Below are positions 36,877-45,737 of a DNA stretch of 64,000 nt, piece after piece. Made by a program: the position numbers and the translations under genes. Under the pieces are notes generated by a model. It made no database searches and was not told the origin of the DNA. It saw nothing but the letters and a program-made list of their open reading frames with translations. Numbering within the stretch: the stretch's first letter is position 1; each line of letters starts with the position of its first letter. This DNA comes from Acinetobacter sp. 10FS3-1. GTDB lineage: Bacteria > Pseudomonadota > Gammaproteobacteria > Pseudomonadales > Moraxellaceae. The DNA is taken from positions 372,001 to 436,000 of the forward strand of contig NZ_CP039143.1 in assembly GCF_013343215.1 (NCBI RefSeq), read 5' to 3'.

Positions 36877-38010
36877 ATGGCGAAAATCTTTGTACTTGCA
36901 CCGGATTCCTTTAAGGAAAGTCTGAGCGCTGTCCAGGTCTGCCAGGCCATGCAGAGTGGCATCCTTCAGGTCTGTCCGGATGCTGTCTGCTTGGCAGTGC
37001 CGATGGCAGACGGCGGTGAAGGAACGGTAGATGCCTTAATCTCTAGCTTAAAGGGGCAGCAGGTTTTTTGTCAGGTCACCGGCCCATTGGCCAGTCAGCG
37101 GATCAACACCTATTTTGGTCTGGTTGATGAGGGCTGGACCGCCGTGATTGAAATGGCCAAGGCCAATGGCATTCATTTGTTAGTCCCCTCACAGCGTAAT
37201 CCGATGCTGACCTCCAGCTACGGAACGGGCGAGATGATCCGGCAGGCGCTAGATCTGGGTGTGGAAAAAATCATTATCGGGTTGGGGGGAAGTGTGATCA
37301 ATGATGCAGGTGCGGGGATGGCTCAAGCGCTTGGCGCGCAATTTCTGGGCGCCACCGGTGCCTCCATTCAGGTCTGTGGCGGTAATCTAAATGGTATTCA
37401 CCAGATTGATTTGACCGGACTGGATGCGCGGCTGCAACACACCGAGATGGTGATTGCTTCTGATGTCAATAATCCGCTCTGCGGTACCCAGGGAGCTTCT
37501 GTAGTTTTTGCTCCGCAAAAAGGTGCGACGCCTGAGATGGTGCAGCAACTGGATCAAAATTTACACTATTTTGCCGACTGCATTGAACAGCAGCTCGGAC
37601 AGCAATTTCAGAATATTCCCGGGGCAGGGGCGGCTGGTGGTTTGGGTTTTGGCTTGATGGCGCTGACTGGAGCAAAGCTTCAATCTGGTGTGGAGCTGGT
37701 GATGCAGATGACAGGTTTGGCTGAAAAAATTGCCCAGGCAGATATGGTGCTGACGGGCGAAGGCAAAATCGACAGTCAAACCGCTTTGGGTAAAACACCG
37801 TTTGGCGTCGCTCAGCTAGCCAAACGTTTGAATAAACCGGTGGTTGCTTTTGCAGGTGTAATTGGTGAGGGGGTTGAGTCGCTTTATCAGGCGGATTTTA
37901 CAAAGATGGTGGGGATTAACCCGCCGGACTGTTCATTGGAAGAGGCATTAAAAAATGCCGAATTCAATCTGGAAAAGGCGGTTGCCGGATTCATTCAATC
38001 GCAAATATGA
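36877..38010 (+). CDS. Glycerate kinase (GarK/GlxK type)
   Basis: Phosphorylates D-glycerate, feeding it into glycolysis. 377 residues with the family blocks LAPDSFKESLSA, MADGGEGTVDAL, IGLGGSVINDAGAGMAQALG, GAGAAGGLGFGLMA and LTGEGKIDSQTALGKTP. The paralogue symbol (garK or glxK) and the stereospecific product (2- or 3-phosphoglycerate) cannot be settled. No glyoxylate or glucarate pathway genes are adjacent. Confidence 0.93.
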   Translation: MAKIFVLAPDSFKESLSAVQVCQAMQSGILQVCPDAVCLAVPMADGGEGTVDALISSLKGQQVFCQVTGPLASQRINTYFGLVDEGWTAVIEMAKANGIHLLVPSQRNPMLTSSYGTGEMIRQALDLGVEKIIIGLGGSVINDAGAGMAQALGAQFLGATGASIQVCGGNLNGIHQIDLTGLDARLQHTEMVIASDVNNPLCGTQGASVVFAPQKGATPEMVQQLDQNLHYFADCIEQQLGQQFQNIPGAGAAGGLGFGLMALTGAKLQSGVELVMQMTGLAEKIAQADMVLTGEGKIDSQTALGKTPFGVAQLAKRLNKPVVAFAGVIGEGVESLYQADFTKMVGINPPDCSLEEALKNAEFNLEKAVAGFIQSQI

Positions 38011-38132
38011 AGGTATGAGTAGATGTTACTTTTAAGGATGAAAAATAATAAAAGTCTTGTGCTGGATTGAGGGCAGATCCTTAGACTGCAATCCAAAAGC
38101 CATAATTAGGAACGCGATCTGTTAAACTATCC

Positions 38133-38141
38133 TTATCCACA
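38133..38141 (+). promoter_or_regulatory. Consensus DnaA box upstream of the helicase gene
   Basis: TTATCCACA, an exact match, 15 bases before the helicase start codon. It is the third copy within 2.1 kb. Confidence 0.5.
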
Positions 38142-38156
38142 GAATGATGAGTGACC

Positions 38157-40145
38157 ATGAGTTTAGCCGCCCTAATTGATGAATTAAATCCACAACAAAA
38201 GCAAGCTGCGACCACCGAAGCAAAGCACAGTTTGGTTTTGGCCGGGGCGGGCTGTGGCAAGACCAAAACCATCGTAGCGCGGGCGGCTTATCTGATTGAT
38301 CAAGGTGTGCCGGCCAATCAGATTCAGATTTTGACCTTTACCCGCCGTGCAGCCAGCGAAATCGTGGCACGGGTCGAGTTGGCACTGGGTGAACAGGCCA
38401 AAGGGCTGCGCGCTTCGACCTTTCATACCTTCTGTATGTATCTGCTGCGCCGTATTCCAAAAGCTTTCGGTCTGGAGCAGTTTTCCATTATTGACCGTGA
38501 TGATCAGCTGATGCTGTTTCGCCTGATCCGTGGCCGTGATGACAAGAAAAATCCAAATTACTTGCCTAAGCCGCAGGAACTCTGTGACCTGTATTCTTTT
38601 GCACGAAATACCCGGCAAAAGCTTAGCTTGGCGCTGGAAAAACAGATGCCGGAATATCTGGCGCTCAAAGACCAGATTGCTGACATCATGAAAGAATATG
38701 AGGCACGTAAAAAAGCACGCAGTTTTCTGGATTATGACGATATTCTGGCGGTGGTGGCCACTGCTTTGGCGCAGTCTGACGGTCTGGTCGACTATGTCGC
38801 CTCAATTTGCCGGTATATACTGGTCGACGAAATGCAGGATACCAATCCATTGCAATGGGCCTTGCTGGAGCCGTTAAAAGATCGGATCAGCCTGTTCTGT
38901 GTCGGGGATGATGCCCAGTCGATTTATGGCTTCCGCGGGGCGGATTTTGAGAATATCCATCATTTTAAAGAGCGCGTGCCAGATGCCCAAATCTTCAGGC
39001 TAGAGCAAAATTACCGTTCTACCCAGGAAATTCTTGATCTGTCGAACTGGCTGCTGGATCAGTCCGAAATCAATTATGACAAGCGTCTGGATGCGTATCG
39101 CGGTGAAGGGATCAAACCGAAAATGCACATCTTTCCGAATGAGTTTGATGAAGCCAAATGGATTGCGATTGATATTAAAGAGCGCCATTATATCCATGGG
39201 GATAAATGGTCAGATCATATGGTCTTGGTGCGCTCCAGCTTTTCAGCCCGTCATATTGAAGCAGCCTGTATTGCTGCAAATATTCCTTACCGTTTTATTG
39301 GCGGCATGAAACTGCTGGAAACAGCCCATGTTAAAGACCTGTTAAGCCTATTGCGTGTGGTCGCGAATCCGCTAGATGACATTGCCTGGATGCGCTTTCT
39401 GACCTTATGGAATGGGGTCGGCGATGTCGGTGCAAGCAAGTTGTCTCAGCAATTGCTGATAGAGCCAGAGATGGAAATGATTGCCGGAAAATTAGAAAAA
39501 TTTGGCAAGATTCCGCTGGAAACCATTTTGATCATGAAACAGATGGCAGTACTCAAAACTGAAGTACAGGCCTGTGTAAGTCTGGCTGTACAGGCAATTG
39601 AATCTCAACTGGCTGACAACTATAAAAAGGACTGGAATCGCCGTGCAGGGGATTTTGAACTGGTGAAACAGCTGGCCTCCAAGCATACCCAGCTCAGTGA
39701 ATTTCTAGAAGAATATGTTTTAGACCCGGTATCTATTTCCGAAATCGAACGTCAGTCCGACAGTGATGTGGTCACGCTGATTACCATTCACTCAGCCAAA
39801 GGAACCGAACAGAAAGTCTGTTATGTGGCTAATGTCACGCCGGGGCAGTATCCACATGCACGGACCCAAGGTGATTTCGATGATGTTGAAGAAGAGCGCA
39901 GGGTGTTATATGTGGCACTGACCCGGGCGCAGAATGAGCTGATTCTGACCAAGCAGAACCTGAATCACTGGGCGCGTGAAACCGTGGATGAGCAGGGTCG
40001 CAAAGTCGAAAGCTATTTTATGAATGATCTCACCCGTAATTTGTGTACCATGGAAACGCATTACAAAACCAGGCAGCAGACCGTTAAAAGTGCCCTGATC
40101 GAACGCCAAGCGATTAATTTAGATTTTGGCATTGATCTCGATTAA
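38157..40145 (+). CDS. UvrD/Rep-type superfamily 1 DNA helicase
   Basis: A 662-residue ATP-dependent 3'-5' helicase. It opens with LNPQQKQAATTEAKHSLVLA, Walker A GAGCGKTK (about 31-38) and motif Ia LTFTRRAASEIVAR. Walker B is YILVDEMQDTN, motif III VGDDAQSIYGFRGA and motif IV FRLEQNYRST. Motif V is TIHSAKGTEQKVCY and motif VI VLYVALTRAQNEL. It is Rep-like in size but does not match E. coli Rep or UvrD closely enough to name. A consensus DnaA box overlaps its promoter region. Confidence 0.92.
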   Translation: MSLAALIDELNPQQKQAATTEAKHSLVLAGAGCGKTKTIVARAAYLIDQGVPANQIQILTFTRRAASEIVARVELALGEQAKGLRASTFHTFCMYLLRRIPKAFGLEQFSIIDRDDQLMLFRLIRGRDDKKNPNYLPKPQELCDLYSFARNTRQKLSLALEKQMPEYLALKDQIADIMKEYEARKKARSFLDYDDILAVVATALAQSDGLVDYVASICRYILVDEMQDTNPLQWALLEPLKDRISLFCVGDDAQSIYGFRGADFENIHHFKERVPDAQIFRLEQNYRSTQEILDLSNWLLDQSEINYDKRLDAYRGEGIKPKMHIFPNEFDEAKWIAIDIKERHYIHGDKWSDHMVLVRSSFSARHIEAACIAANIPYRFIGGMKLLETAHVKDLLSLLRVVANPLDDIAWMRFLTLWNGVGDVGASKLSQQLLIEPEMEMIAGKLEKFGKIPLETILIMKQMAVLKTEVQACVSLAVQAIESQLADNYKKDWNRRAGDFELVKQLASKHTQLSEFLEEYVLDPVSISEIERQSDSDVVTLITIHSAKGTEQKVCYVANVTPGQYPHARTQGDFDDVEEERRVLYVALTRAQNELILTKQNLNHWARETVDEQGRKVESYFMNDLTRNLCTMETHYKTRQQTVKSALIERQAINLDFGIDLD

Positions 40146-40228
40146 ACTGTCATACTTGGGTTTTACGCAAAAAGTAGAGTAGGCAGGTGCTTTTTGATTA
40201 TTTTTGCCTATCTTCTTAAGGTGATCCG

Positions 40229-40480
40229 ATGAAAATTTTAGTCCGTAACTTGGAACGCACGGTAACAGAAGCTGAATTGCTGACTTTGTTCCAGCAATAT
40301 GGCACTGTGGAGACTTGTACGCTGGTACTGGATGCCGACACGGGTAAATCCAAGGGCTTTGCCTTTGTAGAAATGCCACAGGGCCGTGAAGCAGTTAAGG
40401 CAATTAAAGGCCTGAATACCCTGCGTTTGCATGGCCGTGGTATTCGCGTCAAACAGGCTGAAGACAAGCCGCAGGCTTAA
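40229..40480 (+). CDS. RRM-domain RNA-binding protein
   Basis: 83 residues forming a single RNA recognition motif: RNP2 is ILVRNL and RNP1 is KGFAFVEM, with the usual conserved G(x)SKG and IKGLN segments. Such small bacterial RRM proteins are often cold-induced. AAGGTGAT precedes the ATG. It has its own terminator and is a single-gene unit. Confidence 0.92.
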   Translation: MKILVRNLERTVTEAELLTLFQQYGTVETCTLVLDADTGKSKGFAFVEMPQGREAVKAIKGLNTLRLHGRGIRVKQAEDKPQA

Positions 40481-40494
40481 ACCGGGCGGTATAA

Positions 40495-40523
40495 AAAAGA
40501 GCATTATTGAATGCTCTTTTTTT
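40495..40523 (+). terminator. Terminator of the RRM gene
   Basis: AAAAGAGCATT and AATGCTCTTTT pair around a four-base ATTG loop, with T continuing. Confidence 0.9.
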
Positions 40524-40686
40524 GTGGAGATAAAAAGCTGTAAATGTGAGTAAAGCTGTAATCTTAGATGTCTTAAACAAAAAGTCAGTCTAATAGAAGA
40601 GCGCTTGCAAATCTTGGATTGCGTAATGAAGGCGGACGTTTTACTTTAAAGAGGCCAAAATATGTTTTAAATCTCAGGAAATCTCG

Positions 40687-41190
40687 ATGACACGAGTTGC
40701 TCGCTACCATGCAGACCGTACCAACCAGAAACTTTATTTTGCTCGTTTAGCCTGCCAGCAGGCCGAACAGAATGATCATGTGCAACAGGCACAGGCGTAT
40801 CGTGAAGCCGCTGTGTTTCATCTGCATGGAGCCTTGCTGGCCTTTCTGCAGGAACTGGTTCGCTACTACCGTTTAAATGATTTAACTCCGACCTTAAAGT
40901 CGATTGAGGAACAGCTGGCTGCCAAAGGTCAGATCTCGCCTGAAGTGTCGGTTTTGCAGCGCCTAGCCAAAGACGGTTTTATTGCTGAATTAAAACGTGC
41001 CCACCGCCTGTGCGAGTACGCACCCGAACCGAGTGTACCGCAAGGGGAAGACGAAACCTCTTCAAATCTCATCATTAAAGTCACACAGTCTCCACAGGCC
41101 TGGCTGCCTGATATTGCTATACTTAGAGAGTGGCACCGTGACCTGACCTATCTGATTGATGGCTTTCGTAATGAGATGGTAGAGTTCTAA
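40687..41190 (+). CDS. DUF6586 family protein
   Basis: 167-residue cytosolic helical protein beginning MTRVARYHADRTNQKLYFARL. The pattern YREAAVFHLHGALLAFLQELVRYYRL matches, from memory, the DUF6586 family conserved in Pseudomonas near topA-lexA. Its function is unknown. It and the next gene (41302) form a likely pair, as they do in Pseudomonas. Confidence 0.75.
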   Translation: MTRVARYHADRTNQKLYFARLACQQAEQNDHVQQAQAYREAAVFHLHGALLAFLQELVRYYRLNDLTPTLKSIEEQLAAKGQISPEVSVLQRLAKDGFIAELKRAHRLCEYAPEPSVPQGEDETSSNLIIKVTQSPQAWLPDIAILREWHRDLTYLIDGFRNEMVEF

Positions 41191-41301
41191 TCCAATGGAT
41201 TAATGGCACTTGAAATTATTATTTCTAACCTTATATCAATTATTACTCTGATGATGCAAAGTGCAATCGTGCTTTGCCACCATGTTGAACATGGAGGATA
41301 T

Positions 41302-41580
41302 ATGTCTATAGAACAGTTGAAAGACTTATTTGGTAATCAAGAGGCGATTTTAGAACTCGTTCAACTTGAAGGTGGCGTGTTAGCATTAAGAAATGCAGGC
41401 TCGGAACAGCAGCCTCTGGTCATGATTCAGTTTAATGATGAAGTAAAAGCGCTTTTGGGTGACCAAACACCTGTGATCGCACAGCAGATGATTCAGGCTG
41501 CCTTATACGGCTTGCTGGAACAGCAAGTCAATGAGTGGCAGGCAGAAGTAGTGGATGAAAAACCGAAATATCTGAGTTGA
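41302..41580 (+). CDS. Conserved small protein downstream of the DUF6586 gene
   Basis: 92 residues starting MSIEQLKDLFGNQEAILELV. I chose ATG 41302 because GGAGG lies six bases upstream; the extended frame from 41203 encodes an improbable hydrophobic leader. A CCATGTT/AACATGG inverted repeat sits just before the ribosome-binding site and could influence translation. No domain was recognised. A strong terminator follows. Confidence 0.75.
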   Translation: MSIEQLKDLFGNQEAILELVQLEGGVLALRNAGSEQQPLVMIQFNDEVKALLGDQTPVIAQQMIQAALYGLLEQQVNEWQAEVVDEKPKYLS

Positions 41581-41596
41581 TTCATCCCGGTCCAGC

Positions 41597-41622
41597 AGCA
41601 CATCTTCGGATGTGCTTTTTTG
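41597..41622 (+). terminator. Terminator after the gene at 41302
   Basis: AGCACATC, TTCG tetraloop, GATGTGCT, T6. Confidence 0.92.
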
Positions 41623-41703
41623 TAGTTCTCAAATTAAAAAGTGCCTTGTATCACTGCGGTCCAGGTTTTTAGTTTTCAGGGAAGAGACTTAAATTCTCCT
41701 CTA

Positions 41704-41733
41704 ATAAAAAAGTTGCCCGGATGGACAACTTTT
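41704..41733 (-). terminator. Terminator of ybaL
   Basis: On the minus strand AAAAGTTG pairs with CAACTTTT over a ten-base loop, followed by T and ATT. Confidence 0.75.
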
Positions 41734-41750
41734 CACTGAGCAAGCCCGGC

Positions 41751-43466
41751 TTAATGTGAGCTGTGCTGATGGGCCACTTCAATCTGGTGCAAAATATAAT
41801 GGCTCATGTTCTTCGCCATTTCTTCCTTGGCATAATACACTTCACCGACCTGATCACGGCGAATGATTTCGGCTTCTTCCTTGTTTTCTGCGCAGACCAG
41901 AACCTGAATTTGCGGATTCAGGGTTTTGGCAATGTCGATAATTTTATGAATATCGACAATATCCATGGGAGAAAGTACCAGTAAGCGTGCGTGCTGGATA
42001 TGTGCCTGAATCAGTACGCCGGCTTCAGTGGCAATCCCGGAAACCGCAGCAATCCCTTTTTTACGTAGATCTTCGACAATTTCACGGTTTTCTTCAGCAA
42101 TGACGACCTTGATGTTGTGCTGCATCAAGGACAGGGTGATACGGCGACCGACTTCACCATGACCGACAATCACCACCTGATCACGCAGATAATCCTGTGA
42201 TACTTCATCTGGCAGCATGGCCAGCGGGTCCCCGCTGCGTTCCAGTAAGCGTGCCAGGGTTGAGCGTTCACGAATCCATTTTTGTACCGGCTCAATTGCA
42301 GAAAACACAAAAGAATTCAGGCTAATGGAAAATAAGGCCCCTGCCAGAATCAGGTTCTGTGCCTCCAGGCTTAACAGTTGCAAGGACAGGCCAAGGGTTG
42401 CCAGAATAAATGAAAACTCACCAATCTGGGCCAGTGAAGCGCCAACGGTTAAGGCCGTATTCAGTGGATAGCGGAAAAACAGTACCAGTGCCATGGCCGC
42501 AATGGTTTTACCAATCATAATAATACCGATGACTGCTAATACATGCAGCGGCTGTTCAACCAGAATACGCGGATCAAACAGCATCCCGACCGAAACAAAG
42601 AACAGGATCGAGAAAATTTCGCGTAGCGGTAAGGTTTCCTGTTCAGCACGGTTACTGAAGTCAGACTCTTTAACCACCATACCGGCAAAGAAGGCACCCA
42701 GTGCCATCGAGACACCAAAGATCTTGTAGGCGCCAAAGGCAATTGATACGGCCGCTGCCACCACGGTTAAGGTGAACAGTTCACGTGAACCCAGACGTGC
42801 AACCACCTGCATAATCATCGGAACCAAACGTTTACCGATAATCAGCATAAAGGCAATAAAGCCGATCACTTTAAGCAGGGTCAGCCCTAAGGTCATCCAG
42901 ATACTTTCATCTACTGAACCTTCTGGGGCCTGACCGCCCAGAAGAACTGCAGTCGCTGGTAATAAGACCAGAGCAAGCACCATTACCAGATCTTCGACCA
43001 GCAACCAGCCTACCGCAATACGGCCGTTGATGGAGTCAAGCACTCCCCGATCACTCAGGGCTTTAAGAAGTACCACAGTACTGGCACAAGACAGACTCAG
43101 ACCAAAAATCAGTGCAGAGCCAAAGCTCCAGCCCCACATCATGGAAATACCCATTCCCAGTAAGGTGGCAACAGCAATCTGTAAAATTGCACCGGGGAGG
43201 GCAATCCGGCGTACCTGCATCAGGTCGTTTAGGGAGAAATGCATACCGACGCCGAACATCAGGAACATGACGCCGAGTTCTGCAAGCTGGTTGGCCAGAT
43301 GAATGTCACCGACCACGCCGGGAGTATTGGGACTGATCAGAATGCCGGCCACTAAATATCCGATCAGGGGAGGAAGGCGTAAACGTGCAGCAATATAGCC
43401 AAACAACAGCGCTAAGCTGAAACCAACAGCCAGTAAGATAATGAGTTCTACGTCATGGGGCACCAA
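41751..43466 (-). CDS. ybaL: YbaL-type cation:proton antiporter with TrkA-N domain
   Basis: A 571-residue monovalent cation/proton antiporter-2 (Kef family) protein. About twelve membrane helices span residues 5-390 (LPPLIGYLVAGILISP, FGLSLSCASTVVLLKAL, WLLVEDLVMVLALVLLP, ASLAQIGEFSFILATLG). A cytoplasmic Rossmann TrkA-N domain (about 420-545) starts VVIVGHGEVGRRI. The length and the C-terminal His-rich tail fit YbaL (558 residues in E. coli) better than KefB/KefC. The ion carried is not readable. It is a monocistronic unit. Confidence 0.88.
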   Translation of the reverse strand: MVPHDVELIILLAVGFSLALLFGYIAARLRLPPLIGYLVAGILISPNTPGVVGDIHLANQLAELGVMFLMFGVGMHFSLNDLMQVRRIALPGAILQIAVATLLGMGISMMWGWSFGSALIFGLSLSCASTVVLLKALSDRGVLDSINGRIAVGWLLVEDLVMVLALVLLPATAVLLGGQAPEGSVDESIWMTLGLTLLKVIGFIAFMLIIGKRLVPMIMQVVARLGSRELFTLTVVAAAVSIAFGAYKIFGVSMALGAFFAGMVVKESDFSNRAEQETLPLREIFSILFFVSVGMLFDPRILVEQPLHVLAVIGIIMIGKTIAAMALVLFFRYPLNTALTVGASLAQIGEFSFILATLGLSLQLLSLEAQNLILAGALFSISLNSFVFSAIEPVQKWIRERSTLARLLERSGDPLAMLPDEVSQDYLRDQVVIVGHGEVGRRITLSLMQHNIKVVIAEENREIVEDLRKKGIAAVSGIATEAGVLIQAHIQHARLLVLSPMDIVDIHKIIDIAKTLNPQIQVLVCAENKEEAEIIRRDQVGEVYYAKEEMAKNMSHYILHQIEVAHQHSSH

Positions 43467-43556
43467 ACACTCCTTTATTCTGGGTTTAACGGGAAATAAG
43501 CTGAAAAAATACCAAAGTAGGTGGAAATTTTATCAAGCTGCATAAAAATAGTGCAA

Positions 43557-43588
43557 AAAAAAACGACCTTTAAGGTCGCTTTTTTTAA
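43557..43588 (-). terminator. Terminator of rpmB-rpmG
   Basis: CGACC and GGTCG form a short stem with A and T runs on either side, 11 bases past the rpmG stop on the minus strand. Confidence 0.85.
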
Positions 43589-43598
43589 AAAGCTAAAA

Positions 43599-43754
43599 TT
43601 ATTTGATTTTAGCTTCTTTGAAAATCACGTGTTGACGGATTTTTGGATCAAATTTTTTGATTTCCATTTTTTCCGGCATAGTACGTTTGTTCTTAGTAGT
43701 GGTATAGAAATAACCTGTACCAGCTGAAGAAACTAAGCGAATCTTATCACGCAT
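43599..43754 (-). CDS. rpmG: 50S ribosomal protein L33
   Basis: A 51-residue ORF starting [20 protein letters not shown] and ending FKEAKIK; it also contains [17 protein letters not shown]. It is a full-length L33 of the zinc-independent type (no CxxC pairs), so it needs no zinc. It follows rpmB by 16 bases in the standard rpmB-rpmG operon. Confidence 0.97.
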
Positions 43755-43770
43755 TGTCTTGACTCCTTAC

Positions 43771-44007
43771 TTAGATCTTTTGGCCTTGAGCACGCAGGTC
43801 AGCAACAACCTTTTCAATGCCCAATTTGTCGATGATACGCATACCTTTAGTGGTTAAACGAAGACGTACAAAACGTTTTTCGCTTTCTAACCAGAAACGG
43901 TGGTTGTGCAGGTTCGGCTCGAACCGGCGCTTAGTTTTGTTGTTGGCGTGTGAGACGTTGTTACCAACGACTGGACGCTTGCCGGTAACTTGGCAAACCT
44001 TAGACAT
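43771..44007 (-). CDS. rpmB: 50S ribosomal protein L28
   Basis: 78 residues: [20 protein letters not shown], then [11 protein letters not shown] and a C-terminal [18 protein letters not shown]. This is the zinc-independent form, with only one Cys in the family N-terminus. It is the first gene of the rpmB-rpmG operon. Confidence 0.98.
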   Translation of the reverse strand: MSKVCQVTGKRPVVGNNVSHANNKTKRRFEPNLHNHRFWLESEKRFVRLRLTTKGMRIIDKLGIEKVVADLRAQGQKI

Positions 44008-44172
44008 GGTGTAACTCCATTGATTTAGCCAACAGCAAATCTGTATGGCCAGTCAAAAATAAACGGATTGAATTCATTCAAGGGGCGTTTTATATCAAAA
44101 ATACGCTTAAAAGACAAGCGATTTTGTCTAAAAATAAACATGAGCTGGTGTGATAGCTTATACCTTGATCAG

Positions 44173-45621
44173 TTATCGAAGAAGCGCCTTTGAAATCAGC
44201 TTATGAATTGGCTTATTAAACGGCGGAAGAATATATTTCAAGCTATACAGCTTAGGATTCGACATTACCGAGCGTTCATGCGACAAACTGAAGAAGCCTT
44301 CTGGTCCATGATATTTCCCCATACCGGATGCACCGACTCCACCAAATGGAAGATCATCCTGCGCAACATGCGTGAGTACCGTATTTTGTCCAAAATGCCC
44401 TGAATGAGTACGCTGTGCAATATAATCGGCACGCGCTTGATCAAAGTCGAAATAGTATAATGCAAGAGGACGCGGACGGCTATTAATAAAGTCGATAACA
44501 TCGTCGATTTGATCATATTCCATGATTGGCAACAGCGGACCAAAGATTTCGTGCTGCATGATTTGCATGTCGGGCATGACATTGGTCAGAATGGTCGGTG
44601 CGATCTTGCGAACCTCGGCAAGGTTTTCCTGATGCGGATTAAATTCAATAATCTGCGCACCCTGTTCACGAGCCTCTTCCAGATAACCTTGCAAGCGCTG
44701 ATATTGCTTGTCATTAATAATCGAAGTGTAATCCTGATTATGCTGGATATCCGGATACATGTGCTCAACACAGGCTTTAAAATGGTCGATGAACTCTGCG
44801 GTCTTGCCACGCGGCAGGAACATATAATCCGGGGCAACACAGGTTTGACCTGCATTCCAGAGTTTACCCACTGCAATCCGCTGTGCCACATCACGCAGAT
44901 CAATGGAAGGATGCACCAGCACCGGAGATTTTCCGCCCAGCTCTAAAATCACCGGTACCAGATTTTCTGCTGCGGCTGCCATTACCGTTTTACCTACTGA
45001 AGTAGATCCGGTAAAGATCATCTTATCGAACGGCAGATGCGAGAATGCATCGGAAATCATGCCGCCCCCATTGATCACAGTCACCAGTTCTTTGGGAAAA
45101 GCCTCAGCCAGGGCTTTTTCCAGTACAGCACCAAATTCTGCCGAGGAACTGGATACTTTAATCATGGCATGATTCCCGGCAGCCAAGGCACAGATCAAGG
45201 GCCCAACAGACAACAATAAAGGATAGTTCCAGGGTGCAATGATTCCGACCACACCCAAAGGCTGATATTGCACCCAGGCTTTGGCCGGCTGGTGAATAAG
45301 GCCAACGTGACGTTTGGATGGCTTCATCCACGCCGTCAGATTTTTGCTGTAATATTTAATATGTTCCAGACAGGTCAGCAGCTCGCCGATTTTGGTTTCG
45401 CCAATCGAGCGGTTACCATAGTCCTGATTAATTGCATCGGCAAATTGATCTTGATACTTAACTAAGATACGCTTAAGTCGAGCTAAACGATCGATACGCT
45501 CCTTTGCAGTCGGCAGAGGATAGCGTAGATAAGCGTATTTTTGTTGAGCCAGCATTTCATTTAAGTACTGGCTGTCCAAAAAATGTGGTGTCATTGGTGT
45601 TGTTTTTGTATGACTGTTCAT
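44173..45621 (-). CDS. Coniferyl-aldehyde-dehydrogenase-type aldehyde dehydrogenase
   Basis: Oxidises aldehydes to carboxylic acids with NAD(P). 482 residues. The catalytic residues are Cys261 in NAGQTCVAPDY and Glu227 in ELGGKSP. Cofactor binding is shown by IIAPWNYPLLLSVGP and FTGSTSVGK. The C-terminal hydrophobic extension (YSLKYILPPF) and GMGKYHGPEGFFSLSH fit class 3 or coniferyl/long-chain aldehyde dehydrogenases. The substrate could be a fatty aldehyde; this is not decided by sequence. It is divergent from a TetR gene, with a palindrome inside its promoter. Confidence 0.9.
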   Translation of the reverse strand: MNSHTKTTPMTPHFLDSQYLNEMLAQQKYAYLRYPLPTAKERIDRLARLKRILVKYQDQFADAINQDYGNRSIGETKIGELLTCLEHIKYYSKNLTAWMKPSKRHVGLIHQPAKAWVQYQPLGVVGIIAPWNYPLLLSVGPLICALAAGNHAMIKVSSSSAEFGAVLEKALAEAFPKELVTVINGGGMISDAFSHLPFDKMIFTGSTSVGKTVMAAAAENLVPVILELGGKSPVLVHPSIDLRDVAQRIAVGKLWNAGQTCVAPDYMFLPRGKTAEFIDHFKACVEHMYPDIQHNQDYTSIINDKQYQRLQGYLEEAREQGAQIIEFNPHQENLAEVRKIAPTILTNVMPDMQIMQHEIFGPLLPIMEYDQIDDVIDFINSRPRPLALYYFDFDQARADYIAQRTHSGHFGQNTVLTHVAQDDLPFGGVGASGMGKYHGPEGFFSLSHERSVMSNPKLYSLKYILPPFNKPIHKLISKALLR

Positions 45622-45656
45622 GCCGCACTACCATTATTCAAATCTCGGTTAATCAA

Positions 45657-45685
45657 TTTTTAGAGCAAATACTCTAATTAGTCAA
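45657..45685 (-). promoter_or_regulatory. Aldehyde dehydrogenase promoter with embedded TetR-type operator
   Basis: On the minus strand TTGACT (45685-45680), 17 bases and TAAAAA (45662-45657) form a promoter. The palindrome TTAGAG-CAAATA-CTCTAA (45660-45677) fills most of the spacer. Binding there by the TetR regulator encoded next door would block RNA polymerase. Confidence 0.6.
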
Positions 45686-45737
45686 GTTACTTTGTGTGTT
45701 AGCCTGCTAATGCATGCACAGAATGGTTATTTTTAGG

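Noticed and set aside
44509..44946. 145-codon plus-strand ORF inside the aldehyde dehydrogenase gene
   Set aside because: It is antisense to an intact enzyme gene with conserved catalytic residues.
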